In this document: piece by piece, positions 52,111-60,483 of the stretch
Position numbering within the stretch: the first letter of the stretch is position 1
Layout of the letters: the number at the start of each line of letters is the position of its first letter
DNA from: Pseudomonas sp. DTU12.3
Lineage (GTDB): Bacteria; Pseudomonadota; Gammaproteobacteria; Pseudomonadales; Pseudomonadaceae
NCBI RefSeq assembly: GCF_004124275.1
Contig: NZ_CP027218.1
Span: 4,795,001-4,859,000, forward strand
Direction: 5' to 3'
DNA length: 64,000 bases
Translations under genes and position numbers: made by a program
The notes under the pieces: generated by a model
What the model saw: the letters and a program-made list of their open reading frames with translations, nothing else
What the model was told of the DNA's origin: nothing
The model's database searches: none

Positions 52111-52175
52111 AGGCGTTGCGAGACGCCTGAACGAAAAAGCCCCTGACAGGCCTCTGGTTTGTCGGGGTTTTTTTT
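52111..52175 (+). terminator. Double hairpin terminator of nrdA
   Basis: AGGCGT-TGCGAG-ACGCCT is followed by GCCCCTGAC...GTCGGGG and an eight-base T-run. Confidence 0.85.
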
Positions 52176-52267
52176 GCCTGAGTGTTGAGCCGGGGAGAAA
52201 TGGGCCGGCTTTCAGGACGCCATCGCGGGCAGGCTCAGCCCCTAAAAGATCAGGATCGGGATCGGAA

Positions 52268-52299
52268 TCAAAAGATCGCAGCCTGCGGCAGCTCCTACA
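52268..52299. repeat. Single family B arm
   Basis: TCAAAAGATCGCAGCCTGCG...CTCCTACA stands alone without its inverse partner between nrdA and flgE. The 304-base gap 52098-52401 also holds the nrdA and flgE terminators and no gene. Confidence 0.75.
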
Positions 52300-52351
52300 T
52301 GGAATTCGAGCAGTGCTCCTCACCACTCAACAGGACGAACCCAAGCCCCAC

Positions 52352-52378
52352 AAAAAAGCCCCTCTAAAAAGAGGGGCT
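52352..52378 (-). terminator. Terminator of flgBCDE
   Basis: AGCCCCTCT and AGAGGGGCT pair around AAAA; on the minus strand the stem is followed by six T. Confidence 0.85.
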
Positions 52379-52401
52379 CCTTTACACATCTCAAACCAGC
52401 A

Positions 52402-53718
52402 TCAAGTCATCTGAATGATGGTTTGCATGATGGTGCTCTGAGTGGAAATGGTCTTGGCGTTCGCCTGATAGTTGCTCTGGCCCTTGATCAGGTCTACCAG
52501 CTCATTGGTCAGGTTAACGTTCGACTCTTCCAGCGAGTTGGAAGCGATCGAACCCAAGGTACCGGTTTCCGGTGCGTCGTAGCCCGGGATACCCGAAGCG
52601 AACGTCTCTTTCCAGCTGGTACCACCGATTGCCTGCAGGCCTTGTTCGTTGGTGAAGCTGGCCAGTGCAACCTGGCCGATGGCCTTGCTCTGGTTGTTGC
52701 TGAAGTTGGCGAACAGGGTACCGGTGCCGTCGATGGTCAGGTTGGTGATCTGGCCAGTCGCGTAACCGTCCTGAGTCGGGATCGAACGCGCGGTGTCAGC
52801 GTTGTACTGAGTGGTACTGGCCATCGAAATGGTGATGCCGGCAGGGTTGGCAGCTGCACCGTTAGCCTTGAAGGTACCGTTGACCACGTTACCTGGCACC
52901 CAGCCAGTGATTTTCAGGTCACTGCTGATCACCGGACCCGGCAGAGTGCTGACCTGCGTCAGCTTGCCCGCGGAGTCAAAGCTCATGGTCGAAGCGACTG
53001 GCGCGGTGGTTTTCGGATCGCTGCCGGTAGCGTCCGGGTTACGGCCGTCTACCAGGGTGTAGACCTTCCAAGTGTTGGCACCGGTCTTGACCACGTACTG
53101 ATCCATCGGGTGCATGTTGCCCTGACTGTCATAGATCGGCGTGCTGAACGACTTGGTGTAGGTCGCGAGGTTGGTCGGGTCGAATTTGCCGGCAGCCACT
53201 GTGTCGTCGATCACCGGAGCGGTCGAGTTCAGGTTGATGGTCGACGTCACCAGAGAGGTGGACTTCGGCGCCAGGTTCGAAGTGTCGATCTTCAGGTCGG
53301 TCAGTACGCCGTTGATGATCTTGCCGTTGGCATCCACACCGTAGCCTTGCAGACGCGAGGTGTAATCGGTGTTGGTGATGTAACCGGCGTTGTCGACCTT
53401 GAACGTACCGGCACGGGTGTAGGACACCGAGCCGTTGTTGCTCATGGTGAAGAAACCGGAGCCGTTGATGCCCATGTCCAACACGTTACCGGTGTTGTTG
53501 ATGTCACCCTGGGTGAACTGCTGGGAAACGTTGGCCAGGCGCACGCCGTTGCCGATCACTTTGCTGCCGCTGCCCAGACGAGTCGCCGAGTAGACGTCTT
53601 CGAATTCTGCGCGCGAGGATTTGAAACCGGTGGTCGCGACGTTGGCGATGTTGTTGCCGGTCACGTCCAGTTGTTTGTTGGCTGCATAGAGACCGCTAAG
53701 GCCGATATTGAAAGACAT
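52402..53718 (-). CDS. flgE: Flagellar hook protein FlgE
   Basis: A 438-residue hook subunit. The N-terminal FlgE/F/G motif (SFNIGLSGLYAANKQLDVTGNNIAN) and the C-terminal one (NVNLTNELVDLIKGQSNYQANAKTI) form the coiled D0 domain; the middle (residues about 90-380) is the variable D1/D2 region, Ser/Thr/Gly-rich. It polymerises over the rod cap FlgD. It ends the flgBCDE operon on this strand; flgF is not adjacent. Confidence 0.96.
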   Translation of the reverse strand: MSFNIGLSGLYAANKQLDVTGNNIANVATTGFKSSRAEFEDVYSATRLGSGSKVIGNGVRLANVSQQFTQGDINNTGNVLDMGINGSGFFTMSNNGSVSYTRAGTFKVDNAGYITNTDYTSRLQGYGVDANGKIINGVLTDLKIDTSNLAPKSTSLVTSTINLNSTAPVIDDTVAAGKFDPTNLATYTKSFSTPIYDSQGNMHPMDQYVVKTGANTWKVYTLVDGRNPDATGSDPKTTAPVASTMSFDSAGKLTQVSTLPGPVISSDLKITGWVPGNVVNGTFKANGAAANPAGITISMASTTQYNADTARSIPTQDGYATGQITNLTIDGTGTLFANFSNNQSKAIGQVALASFTNEQGLQAIGGTSWKETFASGIPGYDAPETGTLGSIASNSLEESNVNLTNELVDLIKGQSNYQANAKTISTQSTIMQTIIQMT

Positions 53719-53748
53719 ATTCCACTCCTTTGTGCCGGTTAGTCGGCT

Positions 53749-54477
53749 CTATATACCAATGGTTTGTACTTTGGACAGGGCAACGGTGCCCTTGCCGGAC
53801 AGGTTGAGCATCAGCTCGCCACCGGTCTGGCTGATCGTCACGCTGTTGACGGTCGCTGGCAGGTAAGTCGCCAGGTCTGTCGCGGTGCCGTTGATCGATG
53901 CGTTGGCCTTGAAGGTGTAAGTACCGACGGGCACCACGTTGCCGGACGCATCTTTGCCGTCCCAGGTGAAGCTGGCACTGCCGGCAGCGCGGCTGCCCAG
54001 ATCAATGCTGCGCACGGTCGCGCCGCTGCTGTCGGTGATGGTCACCGTGCCGCCGGCAATCGACGCAGGCACAGTCGCCGAACCGGTCAGGCCTTTGCTC
54101 GGGTCGTCGAGCTGGGCGGTGTTGGTCTGCACAATCACGTTGCGGCCAACCAGTGACGATGCCTGCAAGGCTTGCGACGAGTTGTAGTTGCCGGCCAGCG
54201 AGCTGACGGTGCTGTTGAGCGTGGTGATGCCTTCCAGGCTGCTGAACTGCGCCAACTGGGCAACGAATGCGCTGTTGTCCTGCGGATCGAGCGGGTTCTG
54301 GTTTTTCAGCTGGGTAACCAGCAGTTGCAGGAACGCATCCTTGCCCAGTGCCTGACCGCCAGTGGCGCTGTTGGTCGCCGAAGCGATGCCGCCGGTGGTC
54401 GAACTGCTGGCCTTCTTCGATGAGTTGGCCAGAATGTCGTTCATGCTCAGGGAGCTGGTGGTATCGGAAACACTCAT
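53749..54477 (-). CDS. flgD: Flagellar hook assembly protein FlgD
   Basis: A 242-residue hook-cap protein. QALGKDAFLQLLVTQLKNQNPLDPQDNSAFVAQLAQFSSLE is the conserved N-terminal segment (cited in parts; residues about 43-85), and the C-terminal half has the immunoglobulin and tudor-like folds (SFTWDGKDASGNVVPVGTYTF). It caps the growing hook and is discarded. It is between flgC and flgE. Confidence 0.95.
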   Translation of the reverse strand: MSVSDTTSSLSMNDILANSSKKASSSTTGGIASATNSATGGQALGKDAFLQLLVTQLKNQNPLDPQDNSAFVAQLAQFSSLEGITTLNSTVSSLAGNYNSSQALQASSLVGRNVIVQTNTAQLDDPSKGLTGSATVPASIAGGTVTITDSSGATVRSIDLGSRAAGSASFTWDGKDASGNVVPVGTYTFKANASINGTATDLATYLPATVNSVTISQTGGELMLNLSGKGTVALSKVQTIGI

Positions 54478-54492
54478 GGCATTCGCCCCTTA

Positions 54493-54936
54493 TTACTGAC
54501 CGAGGGTCAGTACCTTCTGCATCATGGTTTTCGCGGTGTTCATCATTTCGGCGTTGGTCTGGAAGGACCGGCTCGCGGAAATCATGTCAGCCATTTCTTC
54601 AACCACGTTGACGTTCGGGTAGTAGACGTAGCCTTTGGCATCAGCGGCCGGATGGTTCGGCTCGTAGCGCGCTTCGAGGTTGCTCTGGTCTTCGACCACG
54701 CCCAACACCTGTACGCCTTGACCTGCGGCATCCTGGCTCTGGAACAGCGAGTTGCTGCCGCTGTTCTGACCGCCCTGGAACATGGTGGCGAATACCGGGT
54801 GACGGGCGCGATAGGTCTGGTCGATGCTCGACGAAACGGTTTCGGCGTTGGCGATGTTCGAAGCCACGGTGTTCAGACGCGTGGTTTGTGCGCTCATGCC
54901 GCTGCCGGCAATGTTGAAAACGCTGGACAGGGACAT
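54493..54936 (-). CDS. flgC: Flagellar basal-body rod protein FlgC
   Basis: A 147-residue proximal rod subunit with the N-terminal rod motif (VFNIAGSGMSAQTTRLNTVASNIANAET, cited in parts) and C-terminal helix (VVEEMADMISASRSFQTNAEMMNT). Length and position after flgB match the family. Confidence 0.95.
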   Translation of the reverse strand: MSLSSVFNIAGSGMSAQTTRLNTVASNIANAETVSSSIDQTYRARHPVFATMFQGGQNSGSNSLFQSQDAAGQGVQVLGVVEDQSNLEARYEPNHPAADAKGYVYYPNVNVVEEMADMISASRSFQTNAEMMNTAKTMMQKVLTLGQ

Positions 54937-54939
54937 GGA

Positions 54940-55347
54940 TTACTCTCCGCGCAGGGCTGACACCAGCCCTTTGAATTTGCTGTTGAGCAGCGTGAAGCTG
55001 GCCTGGAAGCCGACGGCGTTTTCCGCGTAGTTCGACTGTTCCAGTTGGGCGTCCACGGTGTTCTGGTCGATCGACGGTTGCATCGGCGTGCGATACAGCA
55101 ACGATTCGTCGCCATTGCCCACGCCTTCAGCTTCGATGTGACGGCTGTTGGTCATGTTCAGGGCGATGGTGCCGTTGGCGTTCTTCTGGGTCTGTGCTTC
55201 AAGCACTTTGGAGAAGTCCAGATCCCGAGCCTTGTAGTTCGGGGTATCGGCGTTGGCGATGTTGTTGGCCAGGACTTCGGCACGCTGGGCGCGGAAGCCC
55301 AAGGCTTTTTCGTGAATTCCGAGCGCTTTATCGAAGCTGATGCTCAT
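54940..55347 (-). CDS. flgB: Flagellar basal-body rod protein FlgB
   Basis: A 135-residue proximal rod subunit with the N-terminal motif (LGFRAQRAEVLANNIANADT) and a C-terminal helical end. It opens flgBCDE. A perfect sigma-54 promoter lies 41 bases upstream, with a predicted leader of 31 bases. The gap between cheR and flgB holds a REP pair and two terminators, so the two units are transcribed separately. Confidence 0.96.
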   Translation of the reverse strand: MSISFDKALGIHEKALGFRAQRAEVLANNIANADTPNYKARDLDFSKVLEAQTQKNANGTIALNMTNSRHIEAEGVGNGDESLLYRTPMQPSIDQNTVDAQLEQSNYAENAVGFQASFTLLNSKFKGLVSALRGE

Positions 55348-55387
55348 GTCGGGACCTTCAGGTGACCGGTTTTTCGTAACTGAGCTT

Positions 55388-55404
55388 TAGCAAGCCGCGT
55401 GCCA
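55388..55404 (-). promoter_or_regulatory. Sigma-54 promoter of flgBCDE
   Basis: Minus-strand TGGCACGCGGCTTGCTA is an exact -24/-12 match (TGGCACG-N4-TTGCTA). FleQ/RpoN control of flgB is known in Pseudomonas. Predicted +1 near 55378. Confidence 0.93.
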
Positions 55405-55410
55405 ATGCGA

Positions 55411-55431
55411 AAAAACCCCGTAAACCGGGGC
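55411..55431 (-). terminator. Terminator hairpin upstream of flgB
   Basis: CCCCG/CGGGG stem with a T-run on the minus strand, immediately before the flgB promoter. Confidence 0.7.
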
Positions 55432-55538
55432 TTTGCGAGGAGCCGGCAAAGCGGCAATGCCAGAAAAGCGGCAACCGGTTTCCGCCGAATGCCGCTTTTC
55501 TGCCGCTTGCCGTCCCATCACTATCACCGCCGGACAAC

Positions 55539-55627
55539 TGTGGGAGCGAGCCTGCTCGCGAAGGCGGCGTGTCAGTCGCCAACTGTCTTACCGACAGACC
55601 GCTTTCGCGAGCAGGCTCGCTCCCACA
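55539..55627. repeat. REP inverted pair, family A
   Basis: TGTGGGAGCGAGCCTGCTCG and its inverse lie in the cheR-flgB gap (367 bases, no gene seen). Confidence 0.9.
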
Positions 55628-55663
55628 GGGGGTTGTGGTGGTTTGGGAGATAATTCAGGCATA

Positions 55664-55699
55664 AAAAAACGGCAGGCCTTTGCGGGCCTGCCGTTTTTT
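55664..55699 (-). terminator. Terminator of cheV-cheR
   Basis: CGGCAGGCC and GGCCTGCCG pair around TTTGCG with six A on one side and six T on the other; it follows the cheR stop. Confidence 0.92.
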
Positions 55700-55714
55700 G
55701 TGTTGCCGATGCAA

Positions 55715-56542
55715 TCATTTCGCTTGGTAAATGATCCCCGGGCTGCACTGCACCATCTGATAATGGTCCGGCAAACCGTTCAGCGCTTCGGAAGCGCCAA
55801 GGAACAGATAACCGCCCGGCTTCAACGTGCTGTGAATGCGCAACAGGATGTCTTTCTTCACTTCGGCAGAGAAGTAGATCAACACGTTACGGCAAAACAC
55901 GATGTCGAACTTGCCCAGCGCTGCATAGCTGTCGAGCAGGTTGAACGAGCGGAACTCCACACGGTTCTTGATCGGCGCCTTGATCACCCAGCGACCCGGC
56001 CCTTTCGGGTCGAAGTAACGCTGCAGACGTTCCGGCGACAAACCGCGACCGATCGCCAGGCTGTCGTACTCGCCGGTCTTGCAGTTGTTGAGCATGAGGC
56101 CGGACAGATCAGTGGCAACGATCTGCACGCCCATTTTCAACTGACCGAGGTTGGTCCGCTCGAACTCGTCGATCGACATCGACAGCGAGTACGGTTCCTG
56201 GCCCGACGAGCACGCCGCCGACCAGATCCGCAGACGCTGGTTGGGGCTGGCCTTGATCGCTTCAGGCAGGACCTTGTTCTTCAAGACTTCAAACGGATAG
56301 GTGTCCCGAAACCACAAGGTTTCGTTGGTCGTCATGGCATCGACCACTTGCTCGCGCAAACCGCTGCGCGGCTGGGTCTGGATGCGCTGGACCAGCTCAC
56401 CCAGGGATTTGATGCCTTGCTGCTCCATCAGTTTGTTGAGACGGCTCGAGACCAGGTACTGCTTGTTTTCACCGAGCAAAATGCCACAGGCTTTTTCCAG
56501 GAAGACCCGGAACTGTTCGAAATCCAAATTACCCGTAGACAA
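55715..56542 (-). CDS. cheR: Chemotaxis protein methyltransferase CheR
   Basis: A 275-residue SAM-dependent glutamyl methyltransferase for chemoreceptors. The N-terminal helical domain (FEQFRVFLEKACGILLGENK) and the Rossmann catalytic part with IWSAACSSGQEPYSLSMS, ATDLSG, FDIVFCRNVLIYF and GYLFLGASEAL are all present. It follows cheV 46 bases later on the same strand. This is the cheR found with flg genes, outside the main che cluster. Confidence 0.95.
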   Translation of the reverse strand: MSTGNLDFEQFRVFLEKACGILLGENKQYLVSSRLNKLMEQQGIKSLGELVQRIQTQPRSGLREQVVDAMTTNETLWFRDTYPFEVLKNKVLPEAIKASPNQRLRIWSAACSSGQEPYSLSMSIDEFERTNLGQLKMGVQIVATDLSGLMLNNCKTGEYDSLAIGRGLSPERLQRYFDPKGPGRWVIKAPIKNRVEFRSFNLLDSYAALGKFDIVFCRNVLIYFSAEVKKDILLRIHSTLKPGGYLFLGASEALNGLPDHYQMVQCSPGIIYQAK

Positions 56543-56588
56543 TGATGCCGCCTCTTAAATCGTGTTGACCGCCAAGGGCAAAACGCCC

Positions 56589-57521
56589 TTAGCTGATATC
56601 TGCTGCTTTGATCCGGTCGACTACCCGGGATGCCAGGTCATCAGGACGGAATTTGGCCAGGAAGTCATCGGCACCGACTTTCTTGACCATCGCCTGATTG
56701 AATACCCCGGACAACGAAGTATGCAGGATGATATGAAGCTTTTGCATGCGTGGATCAGCGCGGATTTCCGCCGTCAGGGTGTACCCGTCCATCTCCGGCA
56801 TCTCGATGTCGGAGATCATCATCAGGAACTCTTCTTCCGGCTTCTTGCCCTCATCGACCAGCTTGCGCAGGTAATCCAGCGCCTGCTTGCCGTCGTTCAG
56901 CGCCACCACTTCGACACCGATCGTCTGCAGGCAACGCGTGACCTGTTTGCGCGCCACCGACGAGTCATCGACCGTCAAGACCCGCAGCGACAACGCTTTG
57001 GTCTGGGTCTCGACATCGACCACACCCACCGAAATCGCTTCCGGTGTCGGCGCAACTTCCGCCAGCACTTTCTCGACGTCGATGATTTCGACTAACTGAT
57101 TGTCCACCCGAGTCACAGCGGTCAGGTAATGATCGCGACCCGTGCCCTTGGGCGGCGGATGAATCTCTTCCCAGTTCATGTTGACGATGCGCTCCACCGA
57201 GCGAACCAGGAAACCCTGGGTCTTGGTGTTGTACTCCGTGATGATCACGAACGGGTTTTTCTTGTCTTTCAACGCTCCGGAACCGGTCGCCATTGCCAGA
57301 TCGAGGATCGGAATGGTTGCCCCCCGGATATTTGCCACCCCGCACACGACAGGACTGGACTTGGGCATCAACGTCAGCGACGGGCACTGCAACACTTCCC
57401 GCACCTTGAACACGTTGATTCCGTAGAGCTGCTGACCGTCGAGACGGAACAACAACAGCTCCAGGCGATTCTGCCCCACCAGTTGCGTGCGCTGGTTCAC
57501 CGAATCCATTACACCAGCCAT
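56589..57521 (-). CDS. cheV: Chemotaxis coupling protein CheV
   Basis: A 310-residue CheW-REC fusion. The CheW part (LELLLFRLDGQQLYGINVFKVREV; NPFVIITEYNTKTQGFLV) is followed by a receiver domain with TVDDSSVARKQVTR, MMISDIEMPEMDGYT and a late KVGADDFLAKF. ATG 57521 has GGAG 7 bases before it. It couples receptors to CheA with tunable gain and starts the cheV-cheR unit, divergent from flgA. Confidence 0.94.
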   Translation of the reverse strand: MAGVMDSVNQRTQLVGQNRLELLLFRLDGQQLYGINVFKVREVLQCPSLTLMPKSSPVVCGVANIRGATIPILDLAMATGSGALKDKKNPFVIITEYNTKTQGFLVRSVERIVNMNWEEIHPPPKGTGRDHYLTAVTRVDNQLVEIIDVEKVLAEVAPTPEAISVGVVDVETQTKALSLRVLTVDDSSVARKQVTRCLQTIGVEVVALNDGKQALDYLRKLVDEGKKPEEEFLMMISDIEMPEMDGYTLTAEIRADPRMQKLHIILHTSLSGVFNQAMVKKVGADDFLAKFRPDDLASRVVDRIKAADIS

Positions 57522-57576
57522 GCCCAGACTCCTACACCAACGCCAAGTGTTGTTGCGACGCACATTCATTGCTAAA

Positions 57577-57593
57577 CGGCACGGCGCTTGCTT
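57577..57593 (+). promoter_or_regulatory. Sigma-54-like promoter directly before flgA
   Basis: CGGCACGGCGCTTGCTT keeps the GG...GC ten-base spacing of the -24/-12 consensus. Predicted +1 is near 57603, one base before the flgA ATG, which would give a nearly leaderless message. Confidence 0.65.
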
Positions 57594-57603
57594 TTTAACT
57601 CGT

Positions 57604-58365
57604 ATGAACGCTCAAACGACATTTTTCCGACACCTGACATCCCGCACTCGCAAAAGCCTGTGCGCGATGTCTGCCGTCTGCTTCTTCTTCGCTGGCAGCC
57701 CTGCCGTTGCTGATACGGTTACCTTGCCTGACATGCTTATCGGCGTCACTCAGGGCTTTCTTGAGTTCACCGTAGAAGACTATCTGGCTACCAGTCAAAC
57801 CGAAGGCCGCTACGAAATCGAGGTCAAGCAGCTCGATCCACGCATGCGCATGCCTATGTGCGACAAGGAATTGACAGCCTCGCTGGAGAGTCCGGCACGC
57901 CCATTGGGCCGGGTAACCGTCAAGGTTCGCTGTGAGGGCGCATCGCCCTGGACGGTCTTCGTGCCCGCTCAAGTCCGCCTGTTTCGCGAGATTGTGACGA
58001 CCACCCGCCCGCTCAAGCGCGCCGGCATAATCGAGCCGCAGGACGTGACCTTGCGTGAGCGTGACGTCAGTGTGATCAATCAAGGCTTCCTGACCTCGGT
58101 AGACGAAGCGATCGGGCAGAAATTAACCCGACCAACGGTAGCCGATCAGGTGATTACCCTGGTTCATCTGGAGCAGGCGGAAGTTGTGCGCAAAGGTGAT
58201 CAGGTGGTCATTACCGCCCGCAGCGGCACGCTCGCCGTGCGCATGCCCGGTGAAGCCCTGGCCAATGGCGGTTTGAAAGAACAGATCCGCGTGAAAAACC
58301 TCAACTCGCAACGGGTCATCAAGGCGCAAGTCATCGCGCCGGGCCAAGTGGAAGTGGCGATGTAG
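57604..58365 (+). CDS. flgA: Flagellar P-ring chaperone FlgA
   Basis: A 253-residue periplasmic chaperone for the P-ring protein FlgI. The N-terminal basic then hydrophobic segment (RTRKSLCAMSAVCFFFAGSPAVA) is a signal peptide; the SAF domain follows (ITTTRPLKRAGIIEPQDVTLR-type segment near residue 140) and the C-terminus is typical (IRVKNLNSQRVIKAQVIAPGQV). ATG 57604 has no ribosome site and lies at the predicted start of transcription; ATG 57667 would remove the basic part of the signal peptide. It diverges from cheV. Confidence 0.9.
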   Translation: MNAQTTFFRHLTSRTRKSLCAMSAVCFFFAGSPAVADTVTLPDMLIGVTQGFLEFTVEDYLATSQTEGRYEIEVKQLDPRMRMPMCDKELTASLESPARPLGRVTVKVRCEGASPWTVFVPAQVRLFREIVTTTRPLKRAGIIEPQDVTLRERDVSVINQGFLTSVDEAIGQKLTRPTVADQVITLVHLEQAEVVRKGDQVVITARSGTLAVRMPGEALANGGLKEQIRVKNLNSQRVIKAQVIAPGQVEVAM

Positions 58366-58452
58366 AAAACTGGCGCTGACCACGGCTGTTCCCTAAACTG
58401 TGCCGCAGCAGGACACGCGTCGGCGCATGCAAGGCCCATTGGTAAATGTGCC

Positions 58453-58479
58453 TAAAGTTTTCCAGGGGATGGCCGAAAA
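58453..58479 (+). promoter_or_regulatory. Sigma-28 (FliA) promoter of flgM
   Basis: TAAA (58453-58456), 15 bases, then GCCGAAAA (58472-58479) matches TAAA-N15-GCCGATAA at all but one position; it lies about 36 bases before the flgM ATG. Confidence 0.85.
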
Positions 58480-58514
58480 CATGGCAAGCGTCCAAATTCC
58501 CAGAGGTTTTTAAC

Positions 58515-58841
58515 ATGGTCATCGATTTCAGCCGTTTGAACAGCTCCTCGTCACTTACGGGCAGTACACGTACCAGCAACGCCAAGGAAACCGCCGAAAC
58601 CGGCACCTCCGCGCCGCTGAATACCCCGGCCGAACAGGCCAGTACCGCAAAAAGCGGGGAATCGGTACACCTCAGCAATGAGGCTCAACAGTTGCAGAAG
58701 GTCACTGACAAGCTGCGCGATCAGCCTGCTGTCGACAAAGCCCGTGTGGCCGAGTTGAAAGCGGCGATTGCCGATGGCAGCTACAAAGTCGACAGCAACC
58801 GTGTAGCCAGCAAACTGCTCAACTTCGAAGCCCAGCGCTAG
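58515..58841 (+). CDS. flgM: Anti-sigma-28 factor FlgM
   Basis: A 108-residue protein, disordered N-terminal half (Ser/Thr-rich) and helical C-terminal half (RVAELKAAIADGSYKVDSNRVASKLLNFE) that clamps FliA. AGAGG lies 8 bases before ATG 58515. A sigma-28 promoter upstream makes the antagonist part of its own regulon, as in other flagellates. It is secreted after hook completion to release FliA. Confidence 0.94.
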   Translation: MVIDFSRLNSSSSLTGSTRTSNAKETAETGTSAPLNTPAEQASTAKSGESVHLSNEAQQLQKVTDKLRDQPAVDKARVAELKAAIADGSYKVDSNRVASKLLNFEAQR

Positions 58842-58889
58842 GCTTTTGCCGGCGCGAGGCTTTTGGACGCTTAACACCCAAGGCCAGCC

Positions 58890-59357
58890 ATGCACGACAC
58901 TAATTTATTGCAACTGATCAACGACGACTTTGCTCCAGCTCAACAATTGCTGGAGTTGTTGCAAACCGAATCCCTCGCGTTGCACGGTCGCGACATGCCG
59001 TTGCTGGAAGAAATTCTGGCGCACAAACAGGCATTGATCATTCTGCTTGAACAGCATGGCCGCAAGCGCAGCGAAATCCTCGCCAGCCTCAACCTGCCGA
59101 CTGATCGTTCAGGTCTTGAGCAACTGGCAGGCCAGTCGAGCATTGGCGATCAATTGCTCAGCCAGGGCGATGCCCTGACCGATCTGATCGCTCAATGCCA
59201 GGCTGCCAACGTCAAAAATGGCCAGTCCATTCAGATCCAGCAGGCCGCCACGGCCAATCAGCTGAAGATCCTCACCGGTGGTGAAGCGCCAGCGTTGTAT
59301 AACGCCAGCGGTACTTTTGCCAAACCCGCCGTACCGCGTCCGCTCAGCCAGGCATGA
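58890..59357 (+). CDS. flgN: Flagellar chaperone FlgN
   Basis: A 155-residue helical chaperone for hook-filament junction proteins FlgK and FlgL. The N-terminal helices (NLLQLINDDFAPAQQLLELLQTE) and hydrophilic C-terminal region with GQSIQIQQAATANQLKIL are typical. It follows flgM on the same strand. Confidence 0.92.
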   Translation: MHDTNLLQLINDDFAPAQQLLELLQTESLALHGRDMPLLEEILAHKQALIILLEQHGRKRSEILASLNLPTDRSGLEQLAGQSSIGDQLLSQGDALTDLIAQCQAANVKNGQSIQIQQAATANQLKILTGGEAPALYNASGTFAKPAVPRPLSQA

Positions 59358-59445
59358 GTCGTTGATGCGCCAGCTCTATCAACCCGCGAAACATGCTGGC
59401 AAAATGCTGGCTAGTCGTCATATTTTGTCTGGAGATTGATAAACC

Positions 59446-60192
59446 GTGTCCAACGCCCTCAGCGCGGATGATGCTCCGCAGCCCCCTAAGGTGCTCACCA
59501 CGCCACTGGAAATCTCCAGCAACCTGCGTCAGCTGCAAGACAGCCATGATCCGCTGATTATCACGTTCCACGAACGCAGCCAGCGTTTTCAGAGCTACCT
59601 GATCAAAGTCGACCGCGACAGCGCAACGATCGCCCTCGACGAAATGATCCCGCGCGATGGCGAGCGTTTCCTGCTGGCCGGCGAGCCGTTCAAGGTTGAA
59701 GGTTTTCACGAAGGTGTGCGTATCGCCTGGGATTGCACCGGCACGCTGAACATCGAAGAGTCCGACGGCGACCGCTTCTACACCGGTGACTTGCCGACCG
59801 AGGTGGTTTACCACCAGCGCCGCAACGCCTTCCGCGCGGCGCTGAAACTCACCGATCTGGTCAGTGTTGAACTGGGTGGCGAAAAGCTCAAGGCGCCGAT
59901 CAACGGCAAATTGCTGGATATCTCCGCAACCGGCTGCAAGCTACGGTTCGAAGGCGACATCACTGACCGCCTGCAACTGGGCCAGGTCTACGACCGCCTG
60001 ATCGCCCCGCCGCTGTTCGGCAATCAGCCGACCGCCGTCGAACTGCGTTACCTGCACTTCGAAGAAAAACTTAACATCACCTTCGCCGGCCTGCGCTTCC
60101 ATAACATCAGTGGCCCGGCCGCACGCAACGTTGAACGCTTCGTTTATCAATTGCAGCGTGAAGCACGGCGCTTCGATAAAGACGATATGTGA
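59446..60192 (+). CDS. flgZ: Flagellar brake protein YcgR (FlgZ), c-di-GMP effector
   Basis: A 248-residue protein with an N-terminal YcgR domain and a C-terminal PilZ domain: YHQRRNAFRAAL holds the RxxxR c-di-GMP site and LDISATGCKLRFEG the DxSxxG motif. It slows or biases the motor when c-di-GMP is high. The start is GTG 59446 (GTG TCC AAC), with GGAG about ten bases upstream. It ends the flgM-flgN-flgZ unit. Confidence 0.93.
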   Translation: MSNALSADDAPQPPKVLTTPLEISSNLRQLQDSHDPLIITFHERSQRFQSYLIKVDRDSATIALDEMIPRDGERFLLAGEPFKVEGFHEGVRIAWDCTGTLNIEESDGDRFYTGDLPTEVVYHQRRNAFRAALKLTDLVSVELGGEKLKAPINGKLLDISATGCKLRFEGDITDRLQLGQVYDRLIAPPLFGNQPTAVELRYLHFEEKLNITFAGLRFHNISGPAARNVERFVYQLQREARRFDKDDM

Positions 60193-60210
60193 TTTGTTTG
60201 CGTAAACAAG

Positions 60211-60242
60211 AAGGGCAGTCCTTGGCGGGACTGCCCTTTTTT
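60211..60242 (+). terminator. Terminator of flgMN-flgZ
   Basis: AAGGGCAGTCC and GGACTGCCCTT pair with a short loop and a T-run. Confidence 0.92.
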
Positions 60243-60274
60243 GTGCCTGCGGAAAAACTCTAGGCAGGAGATCC

Positions 60275-60409
60275 TTGTGGCGAGGGGATTTATCCCCGAT
60301 GGGCTGCGAAGCGGCCCCAATTACTGACCGGGAATTTTTCCTGACAGACCGCATTGAATGGCTTGGCGGCTGCTGCGCAACCGATCGGGGATAAATCCCC
60401 TCGCCACAG
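60275..60409. repeat. Inverted repeat pair, family C
   Basis: TTGTGGCGAGGGGATTTATC and its inverse lie between two convergent genes. The remaining 60193-60483 holds only the terminator and no gene. Confidence 0.88.
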
Positions 60410-60483
60410 ATAGTCTGTCCACTACAAAGACTCTGTTTACTTCAGAGCTATCTGCTGACTACTGATGACTGTATCGCCAGATA

